The position numbers and the translations under genes were made by a program. DNA of 64,000 nt, from the NCBI GenBank assembly GCA_949296915.1, contig CASFPX010000007.1:67236-131235 (forward strand). Reading direction: 5' to 3'. The notes under the pieces were generated by a model that did no database searches, was not told the DNA's origin, and worked only from the letters and a program-made list of their open reading frames with translations. Source of the stretch: Onthovicinus sp900555545 (GTDB lineage: Bacteria > Bacillota > Clostridia > Oscillospirales > Acutalibacteraceae). Position 1 is the stretch's first letter. Each line of letters starts with the position of its first letter. Below are positions 35,521 to 44,474 of this stretch, piece after piece.

Positions 35521-35575
35521 CTAAAAACAAAACGAGCAAGAGCAACCAGCCCCCCGGCCGGTTGATCTGCCCGTT
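35521..35575 (-). terminator. leader terminator hairpin upstream of glpK
   Basis: On the minus strand AACGGGCAGATCAACCGGC pairs with GCTGGTTGCTCTTGCTCGTT (35531-35550 against 35557-35575) and is followed by TTGTTTTTAG. It lies between a strong promoter and glpK, 29 bp before the start codon. This is the position of the GlpP-controlled leader terminators of Bacillus glycerol genes. It could also end transcription from the S41 gene upstream. Confidence 0.7.
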
Positions 35576-35631
35576 CACTCTCGCATAAGCCTCTCTTTGC
35601 GGCAGCGTATTATCATTGTCCTTACAGCAAT

Positions 35632-35660
35632 ATGATACCCTTTTGTCTGTTATTTGTCAA
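35632..35660 (-). promoter_or_regulatory. promoter of the glpK operon
   Basis: On the minus strand, TTGACA (complement of 35655-35660), 17-base spacer, TATCAT (complement of 35632-35637). It would give a leader of about 130 bases containing the terminator hairpin. Confidence 0.8.
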
Positions 35661-35714
35661 TAGATTATCAATAGTTTCAGAATAATTCCCGTACACTTTG
35701 CCGCACAGAACCCG

Positions 35715-36932
35715 TCAGGCGCCCGCCTGCGACGTCCCTGTCCCATTCAGGTAGGTGAGCGCCGCCTGAAGCTGCGTATCCTCATCGTGCGGGAGCAGCT
35801 TGAGATTGGCGTGCTGTTCCGCCGTCAGAGCCGCCTCAACATCCGGCGTCAGACCGGTCCCATCATACTGCTCGCTCTTATATGGTTTCAGCACCGCCAC
35901 CGTCAGCTTGACGGCAGACCCGTCATTGAGCTGGAACACCTGGCTCATCGTACCCACACCGGCCGTTGTCTCCCCCACCAGCTGGGCGCCAAAATCGCGC
36001 AGTGTCACAGCAAAGATTTCACCAGGTCCCGAAGTATGCCCATCTACAAGAACCGCCATCGGATAGGAGACACTGCTCGCATCCGAGGCAAAGGTCTGGT
36101 AGACCTCCCCATTCTTATCATATGCTGTCACCAGGGCGGATCCCTCCGTCAGAGGGACAATCAGATCCGCCGTACTAATCGCGTACTGCGTATCCCCATC
36201 CGCCACATCGCGCACATCAATCACCAGTCCGAGGATATTCTGTTTTGCCAACTGGTCCAAAGCTTCGCGCATCTGAGTAACCGTATTCTGATAAAAATGC
36301 GTGATGCGGATATAACCCGTATTATTGAGCGTCTCATAAGTCACAGACTGGGCCGTGTAACCCTTGGCCACACTGACGGATTTTTCCGCCTCTTCCCCAT
36401 GCAGATAACTCACCTTGACACTGGCCAGGCGGCTGCCCTGCAGCATCTCCAGCTTTTCCTCGCTGTTGGCGGCGGTCACGGCGTCGTCCTCCACCTTCGT
36501 GATGATATCGCCCGCCTGCAGCCCGGAGGACGCCGCAGGAGAATTGGCGTAGACTTCACTGATGAGCAGCCCACCCGATTCCGCAGACCAGGCGGCATCT
36601 ACGCCGATCCCCACGCTCTTACCGCGGATGGTGGAATCATAATCCACATATTCATCCGCCGACATATAAAAGCTCTCGCCATCCTCGAGCCCTGCGACAT
36701 ATCCACCGGCCATGGCATTATTCCGCGCCGCGCCGTCAATGTCGTAATAATATTTCTCGTTGACAATGGAGTCAAGGTTCTCCAGCTTGTTATACATATC
36801 CGACCGGTTTGTCAGATTGGGGATCAGCCTGTTGTACAGGCCCATCGAGACAGCACAGGTGGCCGCCACGCTTGCTGCGATTGCCAGAAAAATCAGGGCA
36901 ATTGCCGTTCCAATTGAAATCTTCTTATTCAT
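35715..36932 (-). CDS. S41/CtpA-like protein lacking the catalytic Ser-Lys dyad
   Basis: A 405-residue protein: N-terminal membrane anchor (about 7-30), PDZ domain (about 105-195, with SPAASSGLQAGDII) and an S41 peptidase core ending LNDGSAVKLTVAVLKPY...GLTPDV. Active C-terminal processing peptidases have a Ser in S-A-S-A-S-E-I and a Lys in F-G-K-G. Here the aligned positions are Gly301 (TSGPGEIF) and Val326 (TAGVGTMS). It therefore looks like a catalytically dead scaffold. It is last in the ftsE-ftsX-M23-M23 group, 41 bp after an M23 gene. Confidence 0.85.
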   Translation of the reverse strand: MNKKISIGTAIALIFLAIAASVAATCAVSMGLYNRLIPNLTNRSDMYNKLENLDSIVNEKYYYDIDGAARNNAMAGGYVAGLEDGESFYMSADEYVDYDSTIRGKSVGIGVDAAWSAESGGLLISEVYANSPAASSGLQAGDIITKVEDDAVTAANSEEKLEMLQGSRLASVKVSYLHGEEAEKSVSVAKGYTAQSVTYETLNNTGYIRITHFYQNTVTQMREALDQLAKQNILGLVIDVRDVADGDTQYAISTADLIVPLTEGSALVTAYDKNGEVYQTFASDASSVSYPMAVLVDGHTSGPGEIFAVTLRDFGAQLVGETTAGVGTMSQVFQLNDGSAVKLTVAVLKPYKSEQYDGTGLTPDVEAALTAEQHANLKLLPHDEDTQLQAALTYLNGTGTSQAGA

Positions 36933-36973
36933 AATGCGAACTCCTCATGGGCTGTTATTTACTGTGGGATGTA

Positions 36974-38095
36974 TCAATAGCCAAAATACGGGGCCGGATC
37001 GACGCGGTCACCATTGTGGCGGACCTCCAGGTGGCAGTGCGGACCGTATGTACTCCCCGTCATGCCAATCGTGCCAATATAATCGCCCGCCGATACCGTC
37101 TGGCCGATGGAGACAGCCACCCGATCCATATGGGCATAGAGTGTTGTCAGGCCATCGCCATGATCGATAATTACGTAGTGGCCCCAGCCGTCCCCCCAGC
37201 CATCGGTCGAATTGGCGTAGATGACGACGCCGTCACCCGCAGCGCCCAGGCGCTGCCCCAGCGCGCCGCCACAGGTAAAGTCCATCCCGCCGTGCCAGCG
37301 GCCCGGCACATTCCCGAAATACTCCGAGATATATCCCCCTGCACCGAGCGGGTGATCGATGATCGGCCAGATAAAACGGCCGTTGGCGTAGGTGCCGCCA
37401 CCGCTCGATCCGGAACTGGCCTGACGGCGAATTTCCTCCTCATAGAGTTCCATTTGATCCTCAAGCTGACTGCGGATCTGCTGTGCAGCATCAGAATCCG
37501 CCTCCAGCTGTGCCAGCACCGCCTGTTGGGCAGTAACCTTTTCCTGCATCTGCTGCTGCTCTGCCTCTTCCTCCGCCCTTTGCTTTTCCAGTTCCGCTTT
37601 ACTGGCCTCCTGCTGATCGATGAGTTCTTTAAACTCCCGAATCATTTTACTGTCATACTTCGAGGTCCTGCTGACCAGCTCCAAGCTCATTAAAAAAGTG
37701 GAGTAATCCTGCGCACTGAAGAGCATCTCCAGCGGAGAGGTTTGGCCGTTCATGTACATGGAGCGCAGGCGCTTGGCCAGCTGCGCGTAAGTGGCCTCTA
37801 TCTTCTCCTGCTGCTGGTCAATCTGTGCGTTTAAATCATCAATTTTCTGTTTGGTCAGCTGCAGTTTTTCCGTCGCCAACTCCAACTGTTCCGATAGTGC
37901 ATCCAGGTATTCCTGATTGGACGCCGTCTTATCTTTGATCGAGTCAATCTCGGCCTGATTGGCGTCGATCTCCTCCTGGAGCTGATCGACATCGTCCTGT
38001 GTCACCGCATAGGCCAATGGCACACACAGGGTAGAACAGAGCAGTACCGCCATCCCAACAGCAAGAATCGCCCTGAACCGGCTGCTGTATCTCAA
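36974..38095 (-). CDS. M23 peptidoglycan endopeptidase with coiled coil (EnvC-like), first paralog
   Basis: A 373-residue secreted protein with a TTG start at 38093-38095 seven bases after GGAGGG. Signal peptide (about 1-32, ending AYA), long coiled coil (about 33-235) rich in Q and E, and a LytM/M23 domain with zinc ligands in RWHGGMDF and HCHLEVRH. FtsX in Gram-positive bacteria activates hydrolases of this design at the septum. Its coiled coil contains a block nearly identical to the next paralog. Confidence 0.92.
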   Translation of the reverse strand: MRYSSRFRAILAVGMAVLLCSTLCVPLAYAVTQDDVDQLQEEIDANQAEIDSIKDKTASNQEYLDALSEQLELATEKLQLTKQKIDDLNAQIDQQQEKIEATYAQLAKRLRSMYMNGQTSPLEMLFSAQDYSTFLMSLELVSRTSKYDSKMIREFKELIDQQEASKAELEKQRAEEEAEQQQMQEKVTAQQAVLAQLEADSDAAQQIRSQLEDQMELYEEEIRRQASSGSSGGGTYANGRFIWPIIDHPLGAGGYISEYFGNVPGRWHGGMDFTCGGALGQRLGAAGDGVVIYANSTDGWGDGWGHYVIIDHGDGLTTLYAHMDRVAVSIGQTVSAGDYIGTIGMTGSTYGPHCHLEVRHNGDRVDPAPYFGY

Positions 38096-38160
38096 TTTGA
38101 TTCCCTCCAACCTTAATCCACCTTAACTTTACTATATTGCGCTATTCCTGTCAACGTCCA

Positions 38161-39375
38161 TCAGCCGAGATAGGCACTCAAATAGGGCCGCGGGTTGGTA
38201 TGATTGCCGTTAATACGCACCTCAAAGTGGCAGTGCGGCCCAAACGAATTGCCCGTGTTGCCTACGTTGGCGATAAACTCTCCGCGGGAGACCTGCTGCC
38301 CGGCGGAGACCGAGAGGCTCTCGCAATGGGCATAGAGCGTGCTCAGGCCGTTACCGTGGTCAATGATTACATAGTTACCATAGCCGCCGTTCCAGCCATA
38401 GGATGCAACGATCACAGTGCCAGCCTCCGCGGCGCAGATGCGCTTGCCCTGCGCGCCGCCACAGGTGATGTCCAGCCCCTTGTGGAATCCGGTGTACGGA
38501 TCCGTACGCGGGCCATAGTCACTGGAGATATAGGCGCCGCTGCCATAGGCCACATCCATCAGCGGCCATGCAAAATCTGCCCCTTCTATATCCGTACTGC
38601 TCGAACCGCCGGAGCTGCCGCCTCCGCTGATCGTCCCATCGCCCTGGGAGCCGGATGCCGCCTGTTGGCGAATCTGTTCCTCATATGCATCCATCTGATC
38701 CTCCAGCTCCTGCCGGATGGCAACCGCCTGTGCGCTGTCCGCATCCAGCTCATCCAGCAGATCCCGCTGGCGGTCCACCTTGGTCTGCATATCGGCCTGT
38801 TCCTGCTGCTCCTGGGCGCGCTGCGACTCCAGATCTGACTTTTGCGCTGTGAGGCTTTCTTTTTGCTTATTCTGTTCATCAATCAGCGCCTTGAAGGAGT
38901 CGATCATCTCACTGTCGTAGGCGGAGGTGCGGGAGACAAGCTCCAAACTCATCAAAAAGGTCGAGTAATCCGCCGAACTGAACAGCATCTCCAGCGGGGA
39001 GGTTTGCCCGTTCATGTACATGGAGCGCAGGCGCTTGGCCAGTTGTGCGTAAGTGGCATCAATTTTTTCCTGCTGCTGCGCGATCTGCTCCTCCGTCTGG
39101 ATGATCTGATCGTTCAAGCTGCTGATCTCGCGCTGCGTCTGCTGGAGCTTTTGCTCGGAGAGGGAGAGTTCCTTCTCCAGCGCGTCCAAATATTCCTGAT
39201 TGGATGCGGTCTTGTCCTCGATCTCCGCAATCACTCTCTCCTGTTCCTGAATCTGGCGATCCAGATCGTCCAGATCATCCTGCGTGATCTCCGCCGCACA
39301 CGGGGCGATCAGAGTCAGCGCAAACACAGCAGCCGCCAGTGCGGCACGAACTGCCTTGAATGGAAATCTTTTCAC
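38161..39375 (-). CDS. M23 peptidoglycan endopeptidase with coiled coil (EnvC-like), second paralog
   Basis: A 404-residue secreted protein. I chose the GTG at 39373-39375 after GGAGGCGA, which gives a clean signal peptide (KRFPFKAVRAAL...APCAA). Coiled coil about 28-255, a Gly/Ser linker (about 258-275) and an M23 domain with GFHKGLDITCGG and HCHFEVRI. It sits between ftsX and the shorter paralog, pointing to FtsEX-controlled cell-wall cutting during division. Confidence 0.92.
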   Translation of the reverse strand: MKRFPFKAVRAALAAAVFALTLIAPCAAEITQDDLDDLDRQIQEQERVIAEIEDKTASNQEYLDALEKELSLSEQKLQQTQREISSLNDQIIQTEEQIAQQQEKIDATYAQLAKRLRSMYMNGQTSPLEMLFSSADYSTFLMSLELVSRTSAYDSEMIDSFKALIDEQNKQKESLTAQKSDLESQRAQEQQEQADMQTKVDRQRDLLDELDADSAQAVAIRQELEDQMDAYEEQIRQQAASGSQGDGTISGGGSSGGSSSTDIEGADFAWPLMDVAYGSGAYISSDYGPRTDPYTGFHKGLDITCGGAQGKRICAAEAGTVIVASYGWNGGYGNYVIIDHGNGLSTLYAHCESLSVSAGQQVSRGEFIANVGNTGNSFGPHCHFEVRINGNHTNPRPYLSAYLG

Positions 39376-39409
39376 AGAAATTCGCCTCCAATTCCTTGAA
39401 ACACACGAA

Positions 39410-40342
39410 TTAATCCTGCTGTTCGAGCTGTACAACGCCCTCTTCTTCCTTCAAATACTTATTCATGGAGAAGGCGCTGCCAACACTGCCGGTTACGATA
39501 CCGATTGCCACAAAAGAGAGCAGCAGCTTCCAGGACATGCCGCCGAACGGGACAAGCGTCACACCGCCCAGCAGCGAGGAGAACAGATCTCCAAACAGGG
39601 AGACCGCCAGCTCGTAGACCCCCCAGACAGCCAGCAGGGACAAAACACCCGCAAGCAGTCCGATTACCATACCTTCAATCATAAAGGGCCAGCGGATAAA
39701 CCAGCGCGTGGCGCCGACCGCTTTCATAATACTGATCTCCAAACGCCTGGAATACATCGTTACCCGGACCGTATTGGAGACGATGAAAAGCGAAACCACC
39801 AGCAACATGACGATGATTACAACGCTTACAACGGAGATCGCATGGCGGACTGTGGTCAAACTCCCGGCCAGGTCGCTGCTCTCCTCCACGCTCTGGATGC
39901 CATCCACTTTCTGGATACTCTCCACCGTCTGTGAGAAGAGTGCCATATCGTCCACCGTGATCTTATAGCTGTCCGGCAGGGGATTTTCCATACCGTTGAG
40001 GTAGTCGGAGAGTTCCATCTCCTCCGCCATCTGAGCGAGCCCCTCCTCCTGCGAGACAAACTCGACACCGCTCACATTGGGCATGGCCTTTAACTCTGTT
40101 CCAACGCGGTCGATGACATCCTGCCCAGCGCCGTCTTCAATAAAGGCGACAATTACATTCTGGTCATCTACCTTGTCCAGAACCGTGTTGATATTGGCAA
40201 AGATCAGTGCGGCACAGCCGATGATGATCATACAGGACATCAGCACCGCCACACTCGCAATACTCATCAGCTTGTTGTGCCAGATATTCCGGAATCCCTC
40301 TTTGGTCAGATACTGGATACTGACGCGCTTAATGTTTTTCAT
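39410..40342 (-). CDS. ftsX: cell division ABC permease FtsX
   Basis: A 310-residue membrane protein with FtsX topology: helix about 24-48, an extracytoplasmic loop of about 120 residues (NVIVAFIEDGAGQDVIDRV) that contacts the hydrolases, then three C-terminal helices (about 175-200, 228-252, 275-297). It overlaps the end of ftsE by 14 bp. With FtsE it transmits ATP-driven movement to M23 hydrolases encoded immediately downstream. Confidence 0.95.
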   Translation of the reverse strand: MKNIKRVSIQYLTKEGFRNIWHNKLMSIASVAVLMSCMIIIGCAALIFANINTVLDKVDDQNVIVAFIEDGAGQDVIDRVGTELKAMPNVSGVEFVSQEEGLAQMAEEMELSDYLNGMENPLPDSYKITVDDMALFSQTVESIQKVDGIQSVEESSDLAGSLTTVRHAISVVSVVIIVMLLVVSLFIVSNTVRVTMYSRRLEISIMKAVGATRWFIRWPFMIEGMVIGLLAGVLSLLAVWGVYELAVSLFGDLFSSLLGGVTLVPFGGMSWKLLLSFVAIGIVTGSVGSAFSMNKYLKEEEGVVQLEQQD

Positions 40343-41522
40343 CCTGATCCCCTCCTATCTCCGAAAGGTGCTCAAGATAAATCGAGTAATCGATTTTATC
40401 CTCCTCATCCCGCGCGAACAGATCGGAGGAGGTACCTGTTGTCAGGCGGCTGACAAGTTCATTGGCCCGTTGAAGCGGATCCTTTTTTGGCCCCGGTTCC
40501 GACCTTTCGGCAGGTACGGAGGACTTTTCCTGTTTCTGTTCTGGTTCCACCGGCGCCTTTTCTTTTTCCTCCGCCTTTTGGGGCTTGGACGGTTGTTTTT
40601 TCACCTGGGCAGATTGATCCAGATGCACCTCTGCTTCTCTCAGATCCGCTGCTTCCTGCCCATTTTTTGCACTGGACTCAACTGGATGCTCCGGATTCTC
40701 ACTGTCCTTTTGGGCCTGCTTCAATGCAGAGGCCGGCTCATATGTCTGGATAAAATCCTTTTCCCGGCGGGCCCTGTGATCCCCTGCGTGGTAGTAGGTG
40801 TTGCGGTGCCCCTTGCGCGAGACGGAACGCCGGTTGGCCTCACGAGTACTCAAATCCTCCGGCCCCGTGTCCGAGGAAACGGTGCCGTTATCGATTACGA
40901 TCACCCGGTGCTTAAAGCTGCGAACCAGCTCGTGCTCATGCGTCACCATGACCACCGTTGTTCCATTGGCATTGATGTGATTGAGCAGATCGACAATCTC
41001 AAAGGACATCTCCGGGTCAACATTCCCCGTAGGCTCGTCCGCAACGATCAGCCCGGCGTTGTTGACGAGGGCACGTGCCAGTGCCACCCGCTGCTGCTCA
41101 CCGCCGGAGAGCTGATTGGGCATATTGCGCGCCTTGGTGTTCAACCCAACCAGCCCGAGCACGTATGGCACGCGCTTGCGGATATCCTTTTCATACGCGC
41201 CGATCACGCGCATGGCAAATGCGACGTTGTCATACACGGTCATATTGGGGATTAGGCGGAAGTCCTGAAATACGACGCCCATCGTACGGCGGAAATAGGG
41301 AATCTCATTTTTCCGCATGGCGACCAAATTGTGATTATTGACAATGATTGTACCGGAATTCGGCACTTCCTCGTGCATGATCAGCTTCAAGAAAGTGCTC
41401 TTACCCGCTCCCGAGGCGCCCACGACAAATACGAACTCGCCCTTATTGATCTTCAGGCTTACATTCTTCAACGCGCGGGTGCCATTGTCATATGTCTTGG
41501 AGACATTTTTAAACTCTATCAA
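40329..41522 (-). CDS. ftsE: cell division ATPase FtsE with long C-terminal extension
   Basis: A 397-residue protein; typical FtsE is about 220-230 residues. The start is TTG at 41520-41522 after AAAGGTAG. Residues 1-220 are a complete ABC ATPase: Walker A GASGAGKST, Q-loop FQDFRLI, signature LSGGEQQR, Walker B LIVADEPTGNVD, switch His VTHEHELV. Residues about 221-397 are low-complexity and charged (EEKEKAPVEPEQKQEK), ending in KIDYSIYLEHLSEIGG. The tail is probably disordered and may bind division or regulatory proteins. Confidence 0.95.
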   Translation of the reverse strand: MIEFKNVSKTYDNGTRALKNVSLKINKGEFVFVVGASGAGKSTFLKLIMHEEVPNSGTIIVNNHNLVAMRKNEIPYFRRTMGVVFQDFRLIPNMTVYDNVAFAMRVIGAYEKDIRKRVPYVLGLVGLNTKARNMPNQLSGGEQQRVALARALVNNAGLIVADEPTGNVDPEMSFEIVDLLNHINANGTTVVMVTHEHELVRSFKHRVIVIDNGTVSSDTGPEDLSTREANRRSVSRKGHRNTYYHAGDHRARREKDFIQTYEPASALKQAQKDSENPEHPVESSAKNGQEAADLREAEVHLDQSAQVKKQPSKPQKAEEKEKAPVEPEQKQEKSSVPAERSEPGPKKDPLQRANELVSRLTTGTSSDLFARDEEDKIDYSIYLEHLSEIGGDQDEKH

Positions 41523-41645
41523 AATAGCACTACCTTTACGAATTAATCACGGGGGTGCGCAGCAACGCGCTGCATTTTTATTTTAATAACTCCGGCTCAG
41601 GGAATCAAGGGACAAATCCTTCCTCTCCTCCCATTATTGTAAACT

Positions 41646-41672
41646 GGGCGCGGGGAACCCCCCGCGCCCAGA
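41646..41672 (-). terminator. hairpin after the PucR-type regulator gene
   Basis: CTGGGCGCGGGG and CCCCGCGCCCAG form a 12-bp stem just past the stop at 41687. On the minus strand it is followed by TTTACAATAATG, so the U-run is short. Confidence 0.65.
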
Positions 41673-41686
41673 AATCAAAGCGTTTA

Positions 41687-42772
41687 TCAGAACTTGACAG
41701 GATTGGCATCCAGATATTTCTTGACCATCAGCGCTACCTTAAAGACAATCGCGTCGTCAAACTCGCGCAGATCCAGACCGGTGAGCTTCTTGATCTTCTC
41801 CAGCCGGTAGACGAGCGTGTTGCGGTGGACGAACAGCTTTCGGGACGTCTCCGACACATTCAAGTTGTTCTCAAAGAACTTCTGGATCGTGAAGAGTGTC
41901 TCCTGATCGAGGCTGTCGATCGAACCGCGCTTGAACACCTCGTTGAGGAACATCTGGCAAAGTGTGGTCGGCAACTGATAGATCAGGCGGGCGATCCCCA
42001 GATTGTCGTAGCTGACGATCGTTTTCTCCGTATCAAACACCTTGCCGACTTCCAGAGCCACCTGGGCCTCCTTAAAGGAGCGTGCCAGATCGCGGATGCC
42101 GCTGACCGTAGTCCCGATGCCGACGAGCGCGTGCGTATAGAACTCCGTGCTCAGCGAATCGGCGATGGAACGCGCCAGCTTTTCCAGATCCTTGGTCTCA
42201 ATATTGGAGCGCACCTCTTTGACCAGTGCGATATCCGTCTCATTGACGTTGATGACGAAGTCCTTCGACTTGTCCGGGAAAAGATTCTGCACCACGTCAA
42301 AGACTGATACATCGTTGTGCTGCGGAATCCGGATCAGCAGAACCACGCGGGTTGCCTCATTGTTAAAGCGGAGTTCACGCGCCTTGAGATAGATGTCACC
42401 CGGCAGAATATTGTCCAAAATGACATTTTTAATAAAATTGCCGCGGTCAAACTTCTCATCGTAGTACTGCTTGATATTGGCCAGGGCCACGGCGATGACC
42501 TCCGCATAGTGGAGTGCGGAATCATCCGTTCCCTCGACAAACACCGCATATTCCGGATGCATGTGCGCCCCGAACGGCTTATACGTACAGCCGTTGAGCA
42601 CCTTTACATCGCTGGACTGCATGGCCTCCGCCACAGCAGCCCCTTGAAGCTCTCCGATTTTGCCAAGCTCGCTGCAGGAAATGATTGTGCCTGTCTCATC
42701 GACAACACCGATAGTGCGTTCGATCGCCTCCTTCATCTGATGGATGACGCTCTGGAACAATCTGTTTGACAT
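41687..42772 (-). CDS. PucR/CdaR-family transcriptional regulator
   Basis: A 361-residue protein. I chose the ATG at 42770-42772 after GGGGGCGA. An N-terminal sensing region (about 1-130) is followed by a GGDEF-like middle domain (about 140-270) and the C-terminal PucR-type HTH: TLFTIQKFFENNLNVSETSRKLFVHRNTLVYRLEKIKKLTGLDLREFDDAI. CdaR members respond to sugar acids, but the effector here is unknown. A minus-strand promoter TTGCAA-17-TAAAAT spans 42822-42850. Confidence 0.88.
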   Translation of the reverse strand: MSNRLFQSVIHQMKEAIERTIGVVDETGTIISCSELGKIGELQGAAVAEAMQSSDVKVLNGCTYKPFGAHMHPEYAVFVEGTDDSALHYAEVIAVALANIKQYYDEKFDRGNFIKNVILDNILPGDIYLKARELRFNNEATRVVLLIRIPQHNDVSVFDVVQNLFPDKSKDFVINVNETDIALVKEVRSNIETKDLEKLARSIADSLSTEFYTHALVGIGTTVSGIRDLARSFKEAQVALEVGKVFDTEKTIVSYDNLGIARLIYQLPTTLCQMFLNEVFKRGSIDSLDQETLFTIQKFFENNLNVSETSRKLFVHRNTLVYRLEKIKKLTGLDLREFDDAIVFKVALMVKKYLDANPVKF

Positions 42773-42821
42773 GTAATCGCCCCCGATCAATTTATACACT
42801 TTGTCCACTCATGCACTATAC

Positions 42822-42850
42822 ATTTTACACAATCTTTCAAAATATTGCAA
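42822..42850 (-). promoter_or_regulatory. promoter of the PucR-type regulator
   Basis: TTGCAA (42845-42850), 17-base spacer, TAAAAT (complement of 42822-42827). Confidence 0.5.
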
Positions 42851-42997
42851 GAACTTTTGCCTTGATTTCTGTAATTATTTAACGATTTATTTTTTAATTT
42901 TGATTGAAACATCCGTTTTTTGCCAATTTTTGGAAAAAAGCGGGCCGATTTCTGTCCAAAATTCCCTTGTGAAGAATCACCAAGGGTTCTCAACAGT

Positions 42998-43714
42998 TCA
43001 CTGCGGACATCCATCCAAGACCATCTGAACCTCTTCCGGGGTCATCTCCCGCGCCTCTCCTGGTGCGAGGGTATCGTCCAGATAGAGTCCGCCGATCCGC
43101 AGACGCCGAAGGGCGCACACACGATTGCCGACAAACTGGAACATCCGCTTAACCTGATGGTATTGACCCTCCCGGATGATCACTGTCGCTTTCATCCGTG
43201 TCGGATCCAGGATCAGCCTGGCCGGCTCAAATTGCGTCCCATCCTGTAAGTTCATTCCCTGTGCAAAAATTTGAACATCGCCATCCGACGCCGGATGATC
43301 CAACAGGGCTTCATATTCCTTTTCCACATGGCGGTTCGGCGAAAGAATGCGGTGGGCAAACGCGCCGTCGTCCGTGAGAATCATAAAACCCGTTGTATCC
43401 TTATCAAGCCGTCCGGCTGGGAAGAGCCCCCTCCTGTCCAGATCCTCCGGGAGCAGATCGAGCACTGTGCGCTCCCGATCAGACCGGCTTGCGCTGATCA
43501 CACCGGCCGGCTTATTCATCATAATATAACAGGGGCCTGGCCGCAAAACGCGACCGCAGAGGCAAATCTCCACCGCCTGTGGATCTACTTTGCATCCGAT
43601 ATCGCGGATGACGGCTCCCCCGATTGTTACCTCTCCGCGCCGGATTATCATCCGCGCCTGGGAACGCGTACAGTTTTGCATGTCTGCGATAATTTTATCA
43701 ATTCTCTCAGCCAT
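42998..43714 (-). CDS. RsuA/RluB-type pseudouridine synthase
   Basis: A 238-residue rRNA-modifying enzyme. I chose the ATG at 43712-43714 behind AGGAGGG. N-terminal S4 RNA-binding domain (ERIDKIIADMQNCTRSQARMIIRRGEVTIGG) and catalytic motif GRLDKDTTGFMILTDDG with the nucleophilic Asp; C-terminal GQYHQVKRMF. It isomerises a uridine in 16S or 23S rRNA; which site cannot be told from sequence alone. Confidence 0.93.
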   Translation of the reverse strand: MAERIDKIIADMQNCTRSQARMIIRRGEVTIGGAVIRDIGCKVDPQAVEICLCGRVLRPGPCYIMMNKPAGVISASRSDRERTVLDLLPEDLDRRGLFPAGRLDKDTTGFMILTDDGAFAHRILSPNRHVEKEYEALLDHPASDGDVQIFAQGMNLQDGTQFEPARLILDPTRMKATVIIREGQYHQVKRMFQFVGNRVCALRRLRIGGLYLDDTLAPGEAREMTPEEVQMVLDGCPQ

Positions 43715-43856
43715 CACTTCCCTCCTGCGGCGGCGTATCCCGTCGTTTTTGTAACCATATTGTAACATTTTGTAATCTTTTTGTCAACAACGCGCAGAGA
43801 ATTGGCCGTCATATTCCTATCGGCAAGGATCATATATATGACCAGGGCAGGTGAAA

Positions 43857-44399
43857 ATGATGTTTGTTTACGCTGTAAAATCTTCCAAAAAAAAACTCGC
43901 CGTCATCGGCGCTGGTGTTGCGGTATTGATCGCCGTGTTGATCTATATCCTATTCCGGTCCGGCACTATGCCGTCCGCCAGCACTGGGGACGCGAGCACA
44001 CGGGCCGGGAATGAGGAGGAACGAATCGCCTTTTTATCCCAATACGGCTGGGATGTGGCGGAGGACCCCATCAAGGTGGAGGAAATCCTGATCCCGAACG
44101 AGTTTGACGACGTGTACACCAAATATAATGAGATCCAGGTACAGCAAGGGTTTGACCTGTCTGCCTACAAGGGATGCCGGGCCAAACGCTGGACCTATAC
44201 CATCCTGAACTATCCGGGGGAGGGAGGCGTACAGCCCACGGACGGTTCCATCCGGGCCAATTTAATTGTTTATGACGGGAGTGTCATCGGCGGAGATGTA
44301 TCCTCCGTTGCACTTGACGGCTTTATGCACGGCTTTGAGCGCCCGGACGCCGCATCAAACGCCACACAGGCCGATATGTCCGGCCAGACAGCAGCGTAA
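43857..44399 (+). CDS. membrane-anchored DUF4830-type protein
   Basis: A 180-residue protein with one N-terminal membrane helix (about 17-36) and an extracytoplasmic domain containing LSQYGWDVAEDPIKVEEILIPNEFDDVYTKYNEIQ and NLIVYDGSVIGGDV. This matches the conserved pattern I recall for DUF4830 proteins of Clostridia. The start at 43857 is one of several close ATG/GTG choices. Function unknown. Confidence 0.75.
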   Translation: MMFVYAVKSSKKKLAVIGAGVAVLIAVLIYILFRSGTMPSASTGDASTRAGNEEERIAFLSQYGWDVAEDPIKVEEILIPNEFDDVYTKYNEIQVQQGFDLSAYKGCRAKRWTYTILNYPGEGGVQPTDGSIRANLIVYDGSVIGGDVSSVALDGFMHGFERPDAASNATQADMSGQTAA

Positions 44400-44427
44400 A
44401 GCTTATGGCTGAAATTCACATTCGCTA

Positions 44428-44469
44428 AGAGCGGTTCGCCCTTTCAAGTTCGAAAGGGCGAACCGCTCT
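44428..44469. repeat. perfect 18-bp inverted repeat between convergent genes
   Basis: 44428-44445 (AGAGCGGTTCGCCCTTTC) and 44452-44469 are perfect complements with a 6-base loop. No T-run follows on either strand. It may still end both convergent transcripts. Confidence 0.7.
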
Positions 44470-44474
44470 GTCAC

